Of a stretch of DNA of 64,000 nucleotides, positions 27,060-37,800 are shown piece after piece (position 1 is the first letter of the stretch; each line of letters starts with the position of its first letter). The position numbers were made by a program, and so were the translations under genes. The stretch is from Deltaproteobacteria bacterium (GTDB lineage: Bacteria; JADJOY01), in the NCBI GenBank assembly GCA_016713535.1, contig JADJOY010000030.1, positions 76,602-140,601 on the forward strand, read 5' to 3'. Under the pieces are notes generated by a model that was given only the letters and a program-made list of their open reading frames with translations, ran no database searches and was not told the DNA's origin.

Positions 27060-27090
27060 GTAGGGGCGGGGCCTGCCCCGCCCGCCCCAT
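27060..27090. terminator. Possible terminator hairpin
   Basis: GTAGGGGCGGGGCCTGCCCC followed by GCCCGCCCC forms a strong stem between the CoA lyase and the next gene. There is no T tract, so it may equally be another member of the intergenic hairpin family. Confidence 0.4.
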
Positions 27091-27141
27091 CCCGGCGCGA
27101 GGCCCCGCGGCCGCGCTCGTTCCGGATCGAGGACCTCTCGC

Positions 27142-28176
27142 ATGGATCCGTTGCTCGCGTTCCTCCAGAAGTGGCTGGCGCAGAAGATCCAGCGCTACGG
27201 CGTCGAGCGTGGTGCCATCTCGATCGAGGAGTCGATCGACCAGCTCCTCGCCGACCCCGCGAAGCAGGGCTGCACGGTGAAGCTTGGCGACGCCGAGAAG
27301 GCGCTCCTCGCCGCGCTCAAGGAAGTGAACCGCGCCAAGAAGCCGTTCCTGAACCTGTTCGGCCGGCAGGACCGCGGCATCGCCGTGCTCGGCCCCTCGG
27401 GAGCGGGGAAGACCGTGATCGCCGACCGGCTGCGCGACGCGACCTCGCTGCGCGTCGACCGCGCGGTGCGGTGGTCGCCGCGCGAGCGCCCACGCTCCTC
27501 GATCCACCTCGAGAAGACCCGCACCGTGGCGCGCGGCAAGATCCTGCCCGTGCTCACCGTGCCCGGCACGCAGATCCAGAGCCGCGACGGCTGGGACCGC
27601 CTGGCGCAGACGTTCCTCGACTCGCCGCCGCAGGTGGTGGTGGTGACGGTCGCGGGCGGCTTCCTCGCCACCGCCGACCGCGACCTCGAAGGCACCTTCC
27701 GCCGCCCCAACTCGAGCAAGGTGCTGGCCAACCTCGAGGAGTACCTGCGGGCGTGCCGCGCCGAGGAGGCGCGCCACGTCAACGAGTTCATGGACTTCGT
27801 GAAGGCGCGCCGCAAGGTGGCGCTCGGCCGCGAGAGCATCGGCGACGAGGACGTGCTGACCACCCGCATCCGCGCCTTCGTCACGGTGGTGAACAAGCGC
27901 GACCTGTGGGGCATCGATCCCAAGGGTCGCCTCGCCGAGACCTACCGCGATCCGTTCTCCGACTACGGCAAGGCGATCAACCGCATGCGCGGTACCTGGG
28001 GGCCGGGCGACGGCAGCACCCACGACGTGCTGCCGATGTTCACCTTCGGCGGCGGCTTCCACCCCTACGCCGAGGCGCGCGGGCTGATGCTCACCGAAGC
28101 GCACGCGGCGGCCGACACGCTGCTCCTCAAGGCGCTGCTCCTGTATCGGTTCGCCGGGGCGAGCGGCGGCGCGTGA
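27142..28176 (+). CDS. P-loop GTPase-like protein
   Basis: A 344-residue soluble protein. An N-terminal helical part (about 1-85) precedes Walker A AVLGPSGAGKTVIADRL and a G4-like NKRD motif in TVVNKRDLWGIDP, which suggests a GTPase; switch motifs are not canonical (TVPGTQIQSRDGWDR may hold the G3 region). The C-terminus is unremarkable. I do not know its partner. It stands alone between hairpin modules, with ATG at 27142 after GAGGACCTCTCGC. Confidence 0.7.
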   Translation: MDPLLAFLQKWLAQKIQRYGVERGAISIEESIDQLLADPAKQGCTVKLGDAEKALLAALKEVNRAKKPFLNLFGRQDRGIAVLGPSGAGKTVIADRLRDATSLRVDRAVRWSPRERPRSSIHLEKTRTVARGKILPVLTVPGTQIQSRDGWDRLAQTFLDSPPQVVVVTVAGGFLATADRDLEGTFRRPNSSKVLANLEEYLRACRAEEARHVNEFMDFVKARRKVALGRESIGDEDVLTTRIRAFVTVVNKRDLWGIDPKGRLAETYRDPFSDYGKAINRMRGTWGPGDGSTHDVLPMFTFGGGFHPYAEARGLMLTEAHAAADTLLLKALLLYRFAGASGGA

Positions 28177-28199
28177 GCCGCGGCGCGTGGCTGTGAGCG

Positions 28200-28294
28200 A
28201 TCCGCGACGACCGAGGCGTTCGCGGGGGGCCGGAGCCCTCCGCGCTACGAAAACCTCCGGAGGGACGGGAGGGCCATCCGCCGTCGCCGGATCG
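28200..28294. repeat. Hairpin module before the GNAT gene
   Basis: GGGGGGCCGGAGCCCTCCGC followed by CTACGAAAACCTCCGGAGGG, the same layout as at 7.43 kb (hairpin, CTACGAAAAC, second hairpin). It ends at the likely start codon of the next gene, so an open frame through it should not be counted as protein. Confidence 0.65.
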
Positions 28295-29212
28295 GTGGCG
28301 CGGGTCCGCCTGCGGCGGGCGCGGCCGTCCGATCTGGCGGGGTGTGCCGCGGTCTTCGCCGAGTCGTCCGCCGACCTGGCGCGGCGTCAGGGGCAGATAC
28401 CCGCGCCGCCCGACCCGCGCGTCATCGCACTCAGGCTCGGCCACCTCCTCGGCACCGATCCCGCCGGCTTCCACGTCGCGGTGCGCGGCCCGCGCGTGGT
28501 GGCGTTCGCCAGCACGATCCTGCGCGAGCGCGTCCACTTCCTGTCGATGGCGTGGGCGCTGCCCGAGGTCCAGAGCGGCGGCCTCGGGCGCGCGCTGGTG
28601 GGGCGGGCCTTCGAGCAGCCGGGGGCACCCGCCGGCGCCGCGCGCTGCGTGTACGCGTCCCTCGACCTGCGTGCGCAGCGGCTCTACCTCGACCTCGGCA
28701 TGGTGCCGCGCACGCTGATCTACGTGCTCGGCGGCGCGCCACACCGCCTGCCGCCCGCGCCCGCCGAGCGGCTCGAGCTGGTGCCGCTCGGCGCGCCCGG
28801 CCACCCATCTCGCGAGGCGCTCGCCTGCGCCGCGGCCTTCGACCGCACGGTGCGTGGCTGCCGTCGCGACGCCGATCACCGCTTCGAGCTCGCACAGCCC
28901 GGCGCTCGGCTCTTCGCGGCGCGCCACCGGGGTCGCCGGGTGGGCTACGTGTCGATGGACGGAGCCGGCAGCATCGGCCCGGGCGCGGTGACGAACGAGC
29001 GCTTCGCCGCGCCGCTCGCGTGGGCCGCCCTCGCGAAGGCGCGAGAGGCCGGGATCGAGCGCGTGCGGATGCGGATCCCGGGGCTCAACGGCGCCGCGCT
29101 GAGCGTGGCGTTCGCGGCCGGTCTCGGCGTGCAGCTCATCGGCGCCTGGATGTCCGACCGCCCGGTCGGGAGGCTCGAGGGCTACCTCGGCACGTTCGGC
29201 GATCTCTTCTGA
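28295..29212 (+). CDS. GNAT-type N-acetyltransferase
   Basis: About 305 residues with two GNAT-like lobes: RVRLRRARPSDLAGCAAVF, SMAWALPEVQSGGLGRALVG (acetyl-CoA loop) and YLDLGMVPRT in the first, then FAARHRGRRVGYVSMDG and MRIPGLNGAALSVAFAAGLG in the second. The GTG at 28295 is chosen because the frame upstream (to 28187) is entirely inside a repeat module. The substrate is unknown. Confidence 0.72.
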   Translation: MARVRLRRARPSDLAGCAAVFAESSADLARRQGQIPAPPDPRVIALRLGHLLGTDPAGFHVAVRGPRVVAFASTILRERVHFLSMAWALPEVQSGGLGRALVGRAFEQPGAPAGAARCVYASLDLRAQRLYLDLGMVPRTLIYVLGGAPHRLPPAPAERLELVPLGAPGHPSREALACAAAFDRTVRGCRRDADHRFELAQPGARLFAARHRGRRVGYVSMDGAGSIGPGAVTNERFAAPLAWAALAKAREAGIERVRMRIPGLNGAALSVAFAAGLGVQLIGAWMSDRPVGRLEGYLGTFGDLF

Positions 29213-29313
29213 AGCTCGGGCCGGGCCGCGCCGGCGCCGCGGCTTCGGTCGGCGCTTGTGACGTTCGAGGGATCCGAGGGCTACGCTGCGCCCGTCGGGG
29301 TGTGGAGACACGA

Positions 29314-30341
29314 ATGAAGCGACGAACGTGGGCGGTGGTGGCAGGGCTCCTCGGGCTCGTGCTCGGGTGCGGCGGCGGCAGCGGCGGTGGCAACGACGGC
29401 GGCGGCATCGGCGATCCATCGGCGCGGGTCGCCGAGGTCGAATACGTCGACGGCAAGCCGGCGCTCTTCGTCCAGGACGGCAACGGCGCCAACCGCCAGC
29501 GCATCCACTTCACCGGCGCCACCGACTCCATCCCCGGCAACGGCGCCGACCTGGTCGTGGCGGACGACGAGATCCTGGCGCTCGGCCCGCTGCGCTGGAG
29601 CCCCGACGCGCGCCGCCTCGCGGTGGTCGTGACGCTCGCCTTCGAGCAGTCCGAGATCGTGGTGGTGAACGCCGACGGCTCGAACGCGACGGTGGCGAGC
29701 GTCAACACCCCGCTCGTGCTGGGCCGTCCCGACTGGTCGCCGGACGGCACGCGCCTCGTCTACGGCATGAGCACGCTGCCGGTGGCCGGCGGCGTCGACG
29801 CGTTCCAGACCGAGCTCGCCACGTCCACCGTCACGCGCCTCACCGAGGGCGCCAACGTGGGTGGCCCCGGCGGCGAGCGCGCTACGCGAGCGATGGCCAG
29901 TCGGTGCTGTGGTCGAAGGCGAGCGCGGGCGGTGACGATCCCTGCGCCGATCCCAAGAGCAGCGTGAAGCGGCTCGCCCTCGGCACCGGCGTCGTGACCG
30001 ACGTCGCGACCGCGGTGCAGGGCGAGGTCCAGGGCGTGGTCCGCGACGGCACGCGGGCGCTGGTGGCGCGGAACGAGTCGCTCGACGCGGGCGGGCGCAC
30101 GGTGCGGGCGCTGGTCTCGGTGCCGCTCGACGGGCGCGGCAGCGAGATCGAGCTCGCCAACGGCGTCCTCCAGTACGCGGTGGTGATGGAGGGCGACGCG
30201 CGCGCGCTGACGGTGATCGACGTCTCCACCGATCCGAGCACGCCCAAGGTCGCGTACGTGACGCTGCCGGTGACCGGCGAGGCGGGTCAGCCCGGCGCGC
30301 TCGGGAACCAGACCGTCGCGGCGGACGTGTATCGTCGCTGA
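29314..30341 (+). CDS. TolB-like beta-propeller lipoprotein (one frameshift)
   Basis: Signal peptide with lipobox VLGCGGGSGG and a Gly/Asn linker. Then repeated blades with TolB-type signatures: LGPLRWSPDARRLAVVV, VVNADGSNATVAS, RPDWSPDGTRLVYG and, after a frameshift near 29875, RYASDGQSVLWSKA. It ends VAADVYRR at 30341. Probably a periplasmic scaffold protein; no Tol-Pal partners are near. It lies 20 bp from the next gene, so likely an operon. Confidence 0.75.
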
Positions 30342-30361
30342 AGAAGCGGGGTCGCGGGGCG

Positions 30362-31924
30362 ATGACGAAGGGGCGCGCCGGCGGCGAGGACGACAGCGAC
30401 GTCGTCGACGCCGAGTTCGTCGAGGTGGTGGTCGCGCCGGCGCCGCGCCATTCGACCGACGACCTGGTGCGCGATCGGCCGCCGCGCCCCTCCCGGCCGC
30501 CGTCCGCGCCGCGCCGCGGGCGGCGCTCCATCGGTGGCTACGGCGCGGTCGCCATCGTCGCCACGGTGCTGATGGGCGCCGTGGTGGCCACGATCCACCA
30601 CGCGCGCACCGCGGGGCGCGCCGCGGTCGAGCGCGGCCGCCTGCTCGCCTTCTACGAGTCCCTCATGCCGGAGGCGGGTCCGAGCGCGATCGCGCCCGAC
30701 TTCGTGCCGCGCGGCCAGGTCGAGAGCGGCGGGCTGCGCTCGGTGAGCCTCCTCGACGCGGCGAGCGCGCGGGTGAAGGCCGAGCTCGGCGACGATCCTG
30801 CGCTCGAGTCGCACGCCCGGCTCGTGCTCGGTAGTGCCTATCGAGTGCTCGGCCTCGGCGATCCGGCGCGCCGCGAGCTCGGCCGCGCGCTCGAGCTGAG
30901 CCGCGCCCACGACGGCGCCGAGTCGCGCGCCTACGCGCGCCGCGCCACCGCGCTCGCGGCGGCCGAGGCCACGGGCGGCGACGTGCGGGTCGCCGAGCGC
31001 CTGCTGCGCGAGGCGCTCGCGATCCTCGAGAAGGGCAGCGTGAAGGACGAAGCGCGCTGGCTCGCGACCGCGGAGCTCGGCAGCACGCGCTACCGCCGCG
31101 GCGACCTCGACGGCGCCGACCACGAGCTGGCCGCGGCGCTCGAGGGCCTGCGCGCCCACGTCGACGTGAAGCACGCCGCGCTCGCGGTGATCCTCGCCAA
31201 CCTCGGCGTGATCGCCGACGTGCGCGGTGACCTCGGTGCCGCCACGACCGATTTCCAGCACGGCCTCGACGTCCTCGCCGCCGGCCCCACGGGCGCGAAT
31301 CCGGAGGCCGCGTGGATGGCCACTCGTCTCGCGGCGCTGTGGCTCGTGAAGGGGCGGGACGCGGAGGCGCAGGCGCTGCTCGAGACGGCCATGGACACGT
31401 GGGGCCGCACGGTCGGCGGAGATCACCCGAGCACGATCGTCACGCGCGCGCGGCTGGCGCAGGCGCTCGCGCGGCAGCACGACGCGGCGCGCGGCGAGCC
31501 GATCGCGCGCGAGGGACTGGCGCTCGCGACGCAAAGCGCGCCCCGAGGGCCACGACGATCGCGCGCTGGCCCAGACGGCACTCGGCGAGGTGCTGATCGA
31601 GCTCGGCCGCGCGAGCGAGGCGGAGGCGCTCTTGCGCACGGCGCTCGCGAGCCGCCGCTACGCGGCGCCCGACGGCAGCGCGGCGGCGGCGGAGACCGCG
31701 GGGCTGCTGGTCGACTGCCTGATCGCCGCGAACCGCATCGCCGAGGCCGAGCCGATCGCGGTCGAGGCGGTGCGTGAGGTCGAGACGCACCAGGGCGCGG
31801 CGAGCCCGCGCACCCGCCGCGCGATCTCGCGTCTCGCCGAGCTCTACGAGCGCACCAACCGCCACGCGGAGGCGGCCGAGCTGCTCGGCCGCCTCGACCT
31901 GAAGCCGCCCCGGGCGAGCCGTAG
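30362..31924 (+). CDS. Membrane-anchored TPR protein (frameshifted)
   Basis: An acidic and Pro/Arg-rich cytosolic head of about 60 residues, one membrane helix (AVAIVATVLMGAVVATIHH), then a long TPR solenoid with units such as ARLVLGSAYRVLGLGDPARR and VILANLGVIADVRGDLGAAT. One base appears lost in the CCCC run at 31541-31544; the frame resumes PEGHDDRALAQTALGEVLIE. The end near 31924 also needs a second small shift to reach TAG; without it the frame runs on into a hairpin module. The style matches TPR parts of myxobacterial kinases, but no kinase domain is present. Confidence 0.7.
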
Positions 31925-31939
31925 GCGCGGCGACGGATG

Positions 31940-32030
31940 CCATCGCGGTGCCGGCTGGAGGGCGGTCGCTTCGTCGACCGCCCCAGGACGATCCGCCCGG
32001 AGCGCGTCCGCTCCGTCGGACGCCAGCGTT
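31940..32030. repeat. Intergenic hairpin module
   Basis: GGAGGGCGGTCGCTTCGTCG and following CCGCCCC form a hairpin nearly identical to those at 17.73 and 63.24 kb. It ends about 20 bp before the GH92 start. Confidence 0.6.
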
Positions 32031-32050
32031 CCCCGTGCTATCACGGGGCG

Positions 32051-34405
32051 ATGCCGCTTCGATCGCGTCTCTCTCGGGCCGCCGCGGCGCTCGTGTTCGC
32101 CTCGCTCGCCGCGTGCGGCGGCGGCTCGGGCGGCGGCGGCGCCTCGTCGCCGCCGCTCGACGATCTCGCGCGCTACGTCGATCCGATGATCGGTACCCTG
32201 GGCTCGGGGAACGTGATCCCGGGACCGAGCCTGCCGCACGGCTTCGTGAAGCTCTCGCCGGACACCAACGCCGGCACCGGTGACATCGACGCCTACGAGT
32301 ACGCCAACGACAAGATCGAAGCCTTCAGCCACACCCACCTCGAAGGTCCGGGGGGTAGCTTCAACGGCTACAGCCAGCTCGGCGTGATGGCGGTGGTCGG
32401 GAACCCCGGCTTCACCGAGAGCGCTTACGCGCAGCGCTTCTCGCACGCGAGCGAGGTGGCCGAGCCCGGCTACTACGCCGTCACCCTCGACGACTCGGGC
32501 GTGCGCGCCGAGCTCACCGCCACGGCCCGCGTCGGCGTCCATCGCTACACGTTCCCGGCCACCGACCGCGCGCGGCTCTTGATCGACGTGAGCCACAACC
32601 GCGGCTTCGCGGTGGGCGGGTGGGTGGAGGTGGTCGACGCGCGAACGGTGCGCGGCTTCGGGCTCTACCAGGCCAACCCGCTGGTCGCGGTGTTCACCGG
32701 CTCGGCGCCCGGCGACACGGGCTTGAGCCCGCTCTACTTCCACGCGGTGGTCGATACGCCGAGCCGCGCCGCGGGCACGTGGAGCGGGACCAGGGGCCAG
32801 CCCGGAGTGTTGCGCGCGGAGGGCGCGGACATCGGCGCCTTCCTCGACTTCACCACCGGCGAAAGCCAGGCAGTCGTGCTGCGCGTGGGCGTCTCCGCGA
32901 TCGACGTCGAGCAGGCGCGCGCGAACCTGGAGCAGGGCGCCGGCGAGCTGCCCTTCGATGCCATCCGCGCCAGCGCGCGGGCCGCCTGGAACACGGTGCT
33001 GAACCGGGTCGCCGTCGACGGCGGCGGCGACGACCAGCGCGTCCAGCTCTACACCGCGCTCTACCACACGCTGCTCCAGCCCGTGGACTTCACCGAGGGC
33101 GGCCGCTACTGGAGCGGCGCCGACGGCGTCGGGGCGGTGTACGAGGCGCGGCGCGGAGGCGCCTTCTACTCCGACGACTGGTGCCTGTGGGACACGTTCC
33201 GCACCACGCATCCGCTGCAGACGCTCGTCGAGCCCGAGCGCCGCGACGACGTGGTCCAGTCGTACGTCGACGCGTACCAGCAGTCGGGCTGGCTGCCCAA
33301 GTGCAGCTGGCGGGCGACCGGCGACTCACGGGTGATGATCGGCAACCACCAGGGCTGCATGGCGCTCGACGCGTGGCGCAAGGGCTTCCGCGGCTTCGAC
33401 GCCGAGACCTTCTACGACGCCGCGAAGAAGAGCGCCGACCTCGACGAGAACCCGGTGCCGGCGCTCGGCTGCGGCTACTTCGAGCGCGGCACGCCGCCGA
33501 GCTACGTGAAGAACGGCTTCGTGGGGCTCGAGTGCGACGTGACGCAGGCGGCGGCGATGACGCTCGAATACGCCTACGACGACTGGTGCCTGAGCGAGCT
33601 GGCGGGCGAGCTCGGTCACGGCGACGACGCCGAGCGCTACGCGGCGCGCGCCCAGAACTACCGCAACCAGTGGAACGCGGCGAACCAGTCGATGCAGGCG
33701 CGCTTCGGCTGGGGAGCGTGGCTCGAGCCCTTCGATCCCACGGCGACGTGGGGCTTCACCGAGGCCAACGCGTGGATCTACACGTGGTTCGTGCCGCACG
33801 ACGTGCCCGGCTTGATGGAGCTGATGGGCGGCGCCGCGCCGTTCGCCGCCAAGCTCGACACCTTCTTCGACGGCGGCCACTACGACGCCTCGAACGAGCC
33901 CGACTTCCACGCGCCCTACCTCTACGCGTGGGCCGGCCAGCCGGCGAGCACCGCGCGCCGCGTGCGCGCGCTCCTCGACTCTTCGTTCTCGTCGCGGCCC
34001 GATGGGCTGCCCGGCAACGACGACGCCGGCGCCACCAGCGCCTGGCTCGCCTTCTCGATGCTCGGGCTCTACCCGGTGACGCCGGGCGCGCCCGTCTACG
34101 TCCTCGGCACGCCGAGCTTCGAGCGCGCCGAGCTCAGGCTCGGCGACGCGAGCGGGCGCCACGCGCGCAGCTTCGTGATCGAAGCGCCCGGCGCCTCGCC
34201 CGCGAGCCCGTACGTGCAGCGCGCCACGCTGAACGGTGCCGCCCTCGAGCGCGCCTGGCTCACCCACGACGAACTCGCCGCCGGTGGCACGCTGGTGCTC
34301 GAGATGGGCAGCACGCCGAGTACGTGGGCGACGAACGGTTCACCGCCGCCGCCCAGTGGTGGAGCTCTCGAACGAGATGAACGGGTCTTCGTGGCGCCTG
34401 GGTGA
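32051..34405 (+). CDS. GH92 alpha-mannosidase lipoprotein
   Basis: A 784-residue protein with signal peptide and lipobox SLAACGGGSGG. GH92 marks: YVDPMIGTLGSGNVIPGPSL, PHGFVKLSPDT, SHTHLEGPGG, SDDWCLWDTFRTTHPLQTLV, and PGNDDAGATSAWLAFSMLG near the end (the family usually has GNDDxGxMSAW). These calcium-dependent exo-enzymes remove alpha-mannose from glycans. ATG at 32051. With the GH5 and GH39-like proteins it suggests surface glycan use. Confidence 0.92.
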   Translation: MPLRSRLSRAAAALVFASLAACGGGSGGGGASSPPLDDLARYVDPMIGTLGSGNVIPGPSLPHGFVKLSPDTNAGTGDIDAYEYANDKIEAFSHTHLEGPGGSFNGYSQLGVMAVVGNPGFTESAYAQRFSHASEVAEPGYYAVTLDDSGVRAELTATARVGVHRYTFPATDRARLLIDVSHNRGFAVGGWVEVVDARTVRGFGLYQANPLVAVFTGSAPGDTGLSPLYFHAVVDTPSRAAGTWSGTRGQPGVLRAEGADIGAFLDFTTGESQAVVLRVGVSAIDVEQARANLEQGAGELPFDAIRASARAAWNTVLNRVAVDGGGDDQRVQLYTALYHTLLQPVDFTEGGRYWSGADGVGAVYEARRGGAFYSDDWCLWDTFRTTHPLQTLVEPERRDDVVQSYVDAYQQSGWLPKCSWRATGDSRVMIGNHQGCMALDAWRKGFRGFDAETFYDAAKKSADLDENPVPALGCGYFERGTPPSYVKNGFVGLECDVTQAAAMTLEYAYDDWCLSELAGELGHGDDAERYAARAQNYRNQWNAANQSMQARFGWGAWLEPFDPTATWGFTEANAWIYTWFVPHDVPGLMELMGGAAPFAAKLDTFFDGGHYDASNEPDFHAPYLYAWAGQPASTARRVRALLDSSFSSRPDGLPGNDDAGATSAWLAFSMLGLYPVTPGAPVYVLGTPSFERAELRLGDASGRHARSFVIEAPGASPASPYVQRATLNGAALERAWLTHDELAAGGTLVLEMGSTPSTWATNGSPPPPSGGALERDERVFVAPG

Positions 34406-34438
34406 ACCGACCTGGCTATAGACGGCGGTTGCCGAATC

Positions 34439-35826
34439 GTGAGGCGTCGGTCGCAGGTCCGGCGCCTGCGTGGTGGCTCTGTCCTCCTGCTCGTCTCGTT
34501 GGCCTCCGAGGCGCAGGCGCAAGCGCCGGCCGTCCGTTTGGCGGCAACCGCGCCGCCGAGCCCCGTGGGTTCGGGGCACGGGCCGTAGGCTCGGGGTCGG
34601 CCTTCATCGCGCTCTCGCGGACGATGCGACGGCGGCTTCGTGGAATCCCGGCGGGCTGGTCCAGCCGAGCGGCCCGAGATTTCGGCGGTGGGCCCAGGGA
34701 CCTACCAGACGTCGTCGGGAGCGAGCTTCGACGACCAAGACGGGCCGATCGCCGTCGAACGCGAGGTGGCCGACGCCGAGGTGGGGGCCCTCGGCGTGAA
34801 CTACGCGAGCGCCGCGGTGCCGTTCGCGGTGCGCGGCCTCAACCTCGTCGCCTCGCTCAACTACCAGCAGAAGCTCTCGTTCGCCCGCGAGGCCACCGCC
34901 TTCATCCAGAGCACGGGTCCGGGGCTGGTGGAGGAGGACGTCGTCGAGTTCGAGCAGCAGGGCTGGGTCTACGCGATCGCACCGGCGCTTGCCGCCGAGA
35001 TCACGCCGAGCCTCTCGGTGGGGCGGCCGTCGAGCACTGGTTCGACGGGATCGGACGGGAGTACGCCTGGCGCCAGCGGGTCCGCCAGTCGTTCGACCTG
35101 GTGCTGAACGGCGAGCCGGCATCCGGAGCCTCGCGTTCAACCACGGACTTCCGGGACTTCGACGGGACGGGTGGGACGATCGGAGTGTTGTGGCGGGATC
35201 CGGCGGGGATCTCGGCTGGCGCGGTCGTCCACGTGCCGTTCCAGGCGCACTTCGATCTCGCCGGCCAGGTCACGGACGCCAACGGCGCCGAGTCCACGCG
35301 GGCCCAGCACCTCACGATGGAGGTGCCCGTGTCGTACGGGTTCGGTATCTCGATCCGGCCGTCGGATCGGCTCACGTTCGCCGCCGACTTCACGCGGGTC
35401 GAGTGGGGTGACTTTCGCTTGATCGACGAGCGTGGCAACGAGTTCTCCGCCGCCGGCGACCCGGTCGGCGCGGGCAACGAGTTCCTGAACCCGGGTGACC
35501 CGGTCTCGCCGGGGGTAGACGCGACGAACACGATCCGACTCGGCGTCGAGTACGTGATCGCGGCCGAGCGCCCCGGGTTCACCACCCGCGCAGGTGCTTT
35601 CTACGACCCGGAGCCGTCGCGAGGCGCGCCCGCATCGTTCTGGGGTGGCAGCGTCGGCCTCGGCTTCACGACGGAGCGGTTCAGCGTCGATCTCGCCTAC
35701 CAGCTCCGGGTTGGGCTCGACGTGACTCGCACCGCCACCCAGCGCAGCGTGCTCCAGACCCGCGATCGCGCCGGGATCGACGAGTTTCGTCACGAGTGTT
35801 TGTTGTCGACCGTTTACTACTTCTGA
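34439..35826 (+). CDS. FadL/TodX-family outer membrane transporter (several frameshifts)
   Basis: GTG start, signal peptide ending SLASEAQAQAPA, then frame changes. Readable family pieces: GNRAAEPRGFGARAVGSGSA, LADDATAASWNPGGLVQ (the FadL hallmark), GLNLVASLNYQQKLSF, GISAGAVVHVPFQAHFDL, YGFGISIRPSDRLTFAADF and SVGLGFTTERFSVDLAYQLR, ending VYYF with a C-terminal aromatic as expected for a barrel. Shifts lie near 34545, 34610-34680 and 35020. It would import hydrophobic compounds. Confidence 0.85.
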
Positions 35827-36020
35827 GAACGCATTCCGGAGCAGCTGGACGGCGGCGCGCTGCGCCTCCCGGCCCAGCCGCTGGCGCTCGGGCGCCGCTT
35901 CTCGTGGCGCGGGCGTGAGCAAAGCCGCGGAAATCCGCGGAGATCGCGACCTGCGCGGTTGGCCTCGTGCTTGCGTGACGAATCGCCCGAGCTCGCCTCC
36001 CCGTCGGCGAGGAGACTCCC

Positions 36021-36401
36021 TTGTACGCACCCACGACGCGCACGCGCACCGACGCAGACCAGCGCTGGCTCGCCGTGTGTCGCGCCGACGAGGTTCCGCT
36101 CGACGGCGGCGCGTGCGTGCGGGTGGCCGAGCGGCGCATCGCGATCTTCCGCTACGCCAGCCGCGAGCAGTGGTTCGCGACCGACAACCGTTGCCCGCAC
36201 CGCGGCTCGGAGGTCCTCGCGCAGGGACGCCTCGCCGACGTGAGCGGCGAGCCGAGCGTGGTCTGCCCCATGCACCAGAGCGCCTTCGCGCTCACGGACG
36301 GGCGGTGCGTGAGCGGCGGCGAGGGTGGTGTCCGCACCTATCCGGTCGCGGTCGGAGACGGGATCGTGCGGATCGCCGTCGATCTGGAGGTCGAGCCCTG
36401 A
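36021..36401 (+). CDS. Rieske [2Fe-2S] protein, NirD-like
   Basis: A 126-residue single Rieske domain: CPHRGSEVLAQG and VVCPMHQSAFALTDG supply the Cys-x-His and Cys-x-x-His ligands. The layout resembles the small subunit of assimilatory nitrite reductase, but no NirB is present, so it may be a general electron-transfer ferredoxin. TTG start at 36021 with GGCGAGGAGA upstream; no later start keeps the first strand. Confidence 0.8.
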   Translation: MYAPTTRTRTDADQRWLAVCRADEVPLDGGACVRVAERRIAIFRYASREQWFATDNRCPHRGSEVLAQGRLADVSGEPSVVCPMHQSAFALTDGRCVSGGEGGVRTYPVAVGDGIVRIAVDLEVEP

Positions 36402-36640
36402 CCGTGCCTCGCCCCGTGGCACGGCTGCATTTCCCGCTCCTCCGAGCGGTTCGCCTGACCGACGCGCGCGCCCCGGCGGTGACCCGATCGGCACCGACCG
36501 GCGGCGTGGGCTCGCGAGAGGCCTGATTCGGGTGCCCATCGGGCGCTCGCGCGATGGCGTCGGACGGCGCGACGCTCCGCACAATTGCCGCATCCCCTAC
36601 AGGTAAACGTAGAATCCGGCTCTCGCTTGCCGAGAGCCCG

Positions 36641-37800
36641 ATGCCGCCCGCGACCGCGACCCCGCTCGAAGTGCCCATCCCTCACGCCGCCACGGCGCGG
36701 GGGCTCGCCCCCGATCGGCTCGTCGCGTACCTGCAGGACGCGCGCGAGCGCACGATCGACGAGATCCGCGAGCTGGTGCCGGCGCGGCGCCGCCACTCGG
36801 GGCGCCTCTACGAGCTGATGCTCGACTACCCGCTGCGCGAGGCGAAGGCCCTTCGCCCCGCGCTCTGCATCGCCACCTGCCGTGCGCTCGGTGGCCAGCT
36901 CGCGGCGGTGTTGCCGTCGGCGGCGATGCTCGAGCTCTTCCACAACGCGTTCCTGATCCACGACGACGTCGAGGACGACTCCGAGCTGCGGCGCGGCGCG
37001 CCGACGTTGCACCGCGCCGAGGGTGTCCCGACCGCGGTCAACGTGGGCGACGGGATGCTCGCCCTCGCGCTCCGGCCGCTCCTCGACAACACCCGCACCG
37101 TCGGGCTCGGCAAGGCGCTGCGGATCCTCGAGCTGGTGGCGCGGATGGCGCGCGAGTCGGCGGAGGGGCAGGCGATCGAGCTCGACTGGATCCGCGCCAA
37201 CGCGTGGGACCAGCGCGACGCCGACTACTTCCGCATGGTGCACAAGAAGACCGGCTGGTACTCGTTCATCACGCCGGTCCTCCTCGGGGCGCTGGTCGGT
37301 GGGGTCGAGCCGGCGCGCCTCGCGCGCCTCGGCCGCTTCGCGACGCTGCTCGGGCTCGCCTTCCAGGTCCAGGACGACGCGCTCAACCTCGACGCCGACG
37401 AGACCGCCTACGGCAAGGAGCTCGCCGGCGATCTGTGGGAAGGCAAGCGCACGCTGATCCTCCTCCATGCGCTCGGGGCCGCCTCGCCCGGCGAGCGCGC
37501 GCGGGCGATCGGGATCCTGGCCAAGCGCCGCCCGGGCGCGGGCATCTCCGAGCTCGAGGCCAAGTCGGTGGCCGACGTGGAGTTCCTGCGCAGCCTCGTG
37601 GATCGATCCGGCGCCATCGCGTTGGCGCGCGCGCCGCGCGGCGGCGCGCGCCGAGCGGAGCCGCGAGGTGCTGGCACTCGCGACGAGCGACGTCGCGCCG
37701 TCGTCGCACCTCGATTTCCTGTTCGGCGTGGTGCGCTACGTGATCGAGCGGGATCGCTGGAGCGGAGCCGAGCGCTCGAAGCTCGGCGGGGAGAACGCGC
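36641..37800 (+). CDS. Trans-polyprenyl diphosphate synthase (frameshift near the 3' end)
   Basis: Builds linear prenyl diphosphates from IPP. First Asp-rich motif FLIHDDVEDDSELRRG, KTGWYSFITPV, and second motif FQVQDDALNLDADETAYGKE, with DDxxN as in GGPP synthases; GKRTLILLHAL follows. The frame changes near 37625-37640; the C-terminus continues RAERSREVLALATSD and LDFLFGVVRYVIERDR, the usual end of the family. The stop is not clear, so the end is approximate and lies before the next GTG at 37801. ATG at 36641. First gene of a coupled six-gene run. Confidence 0.88.
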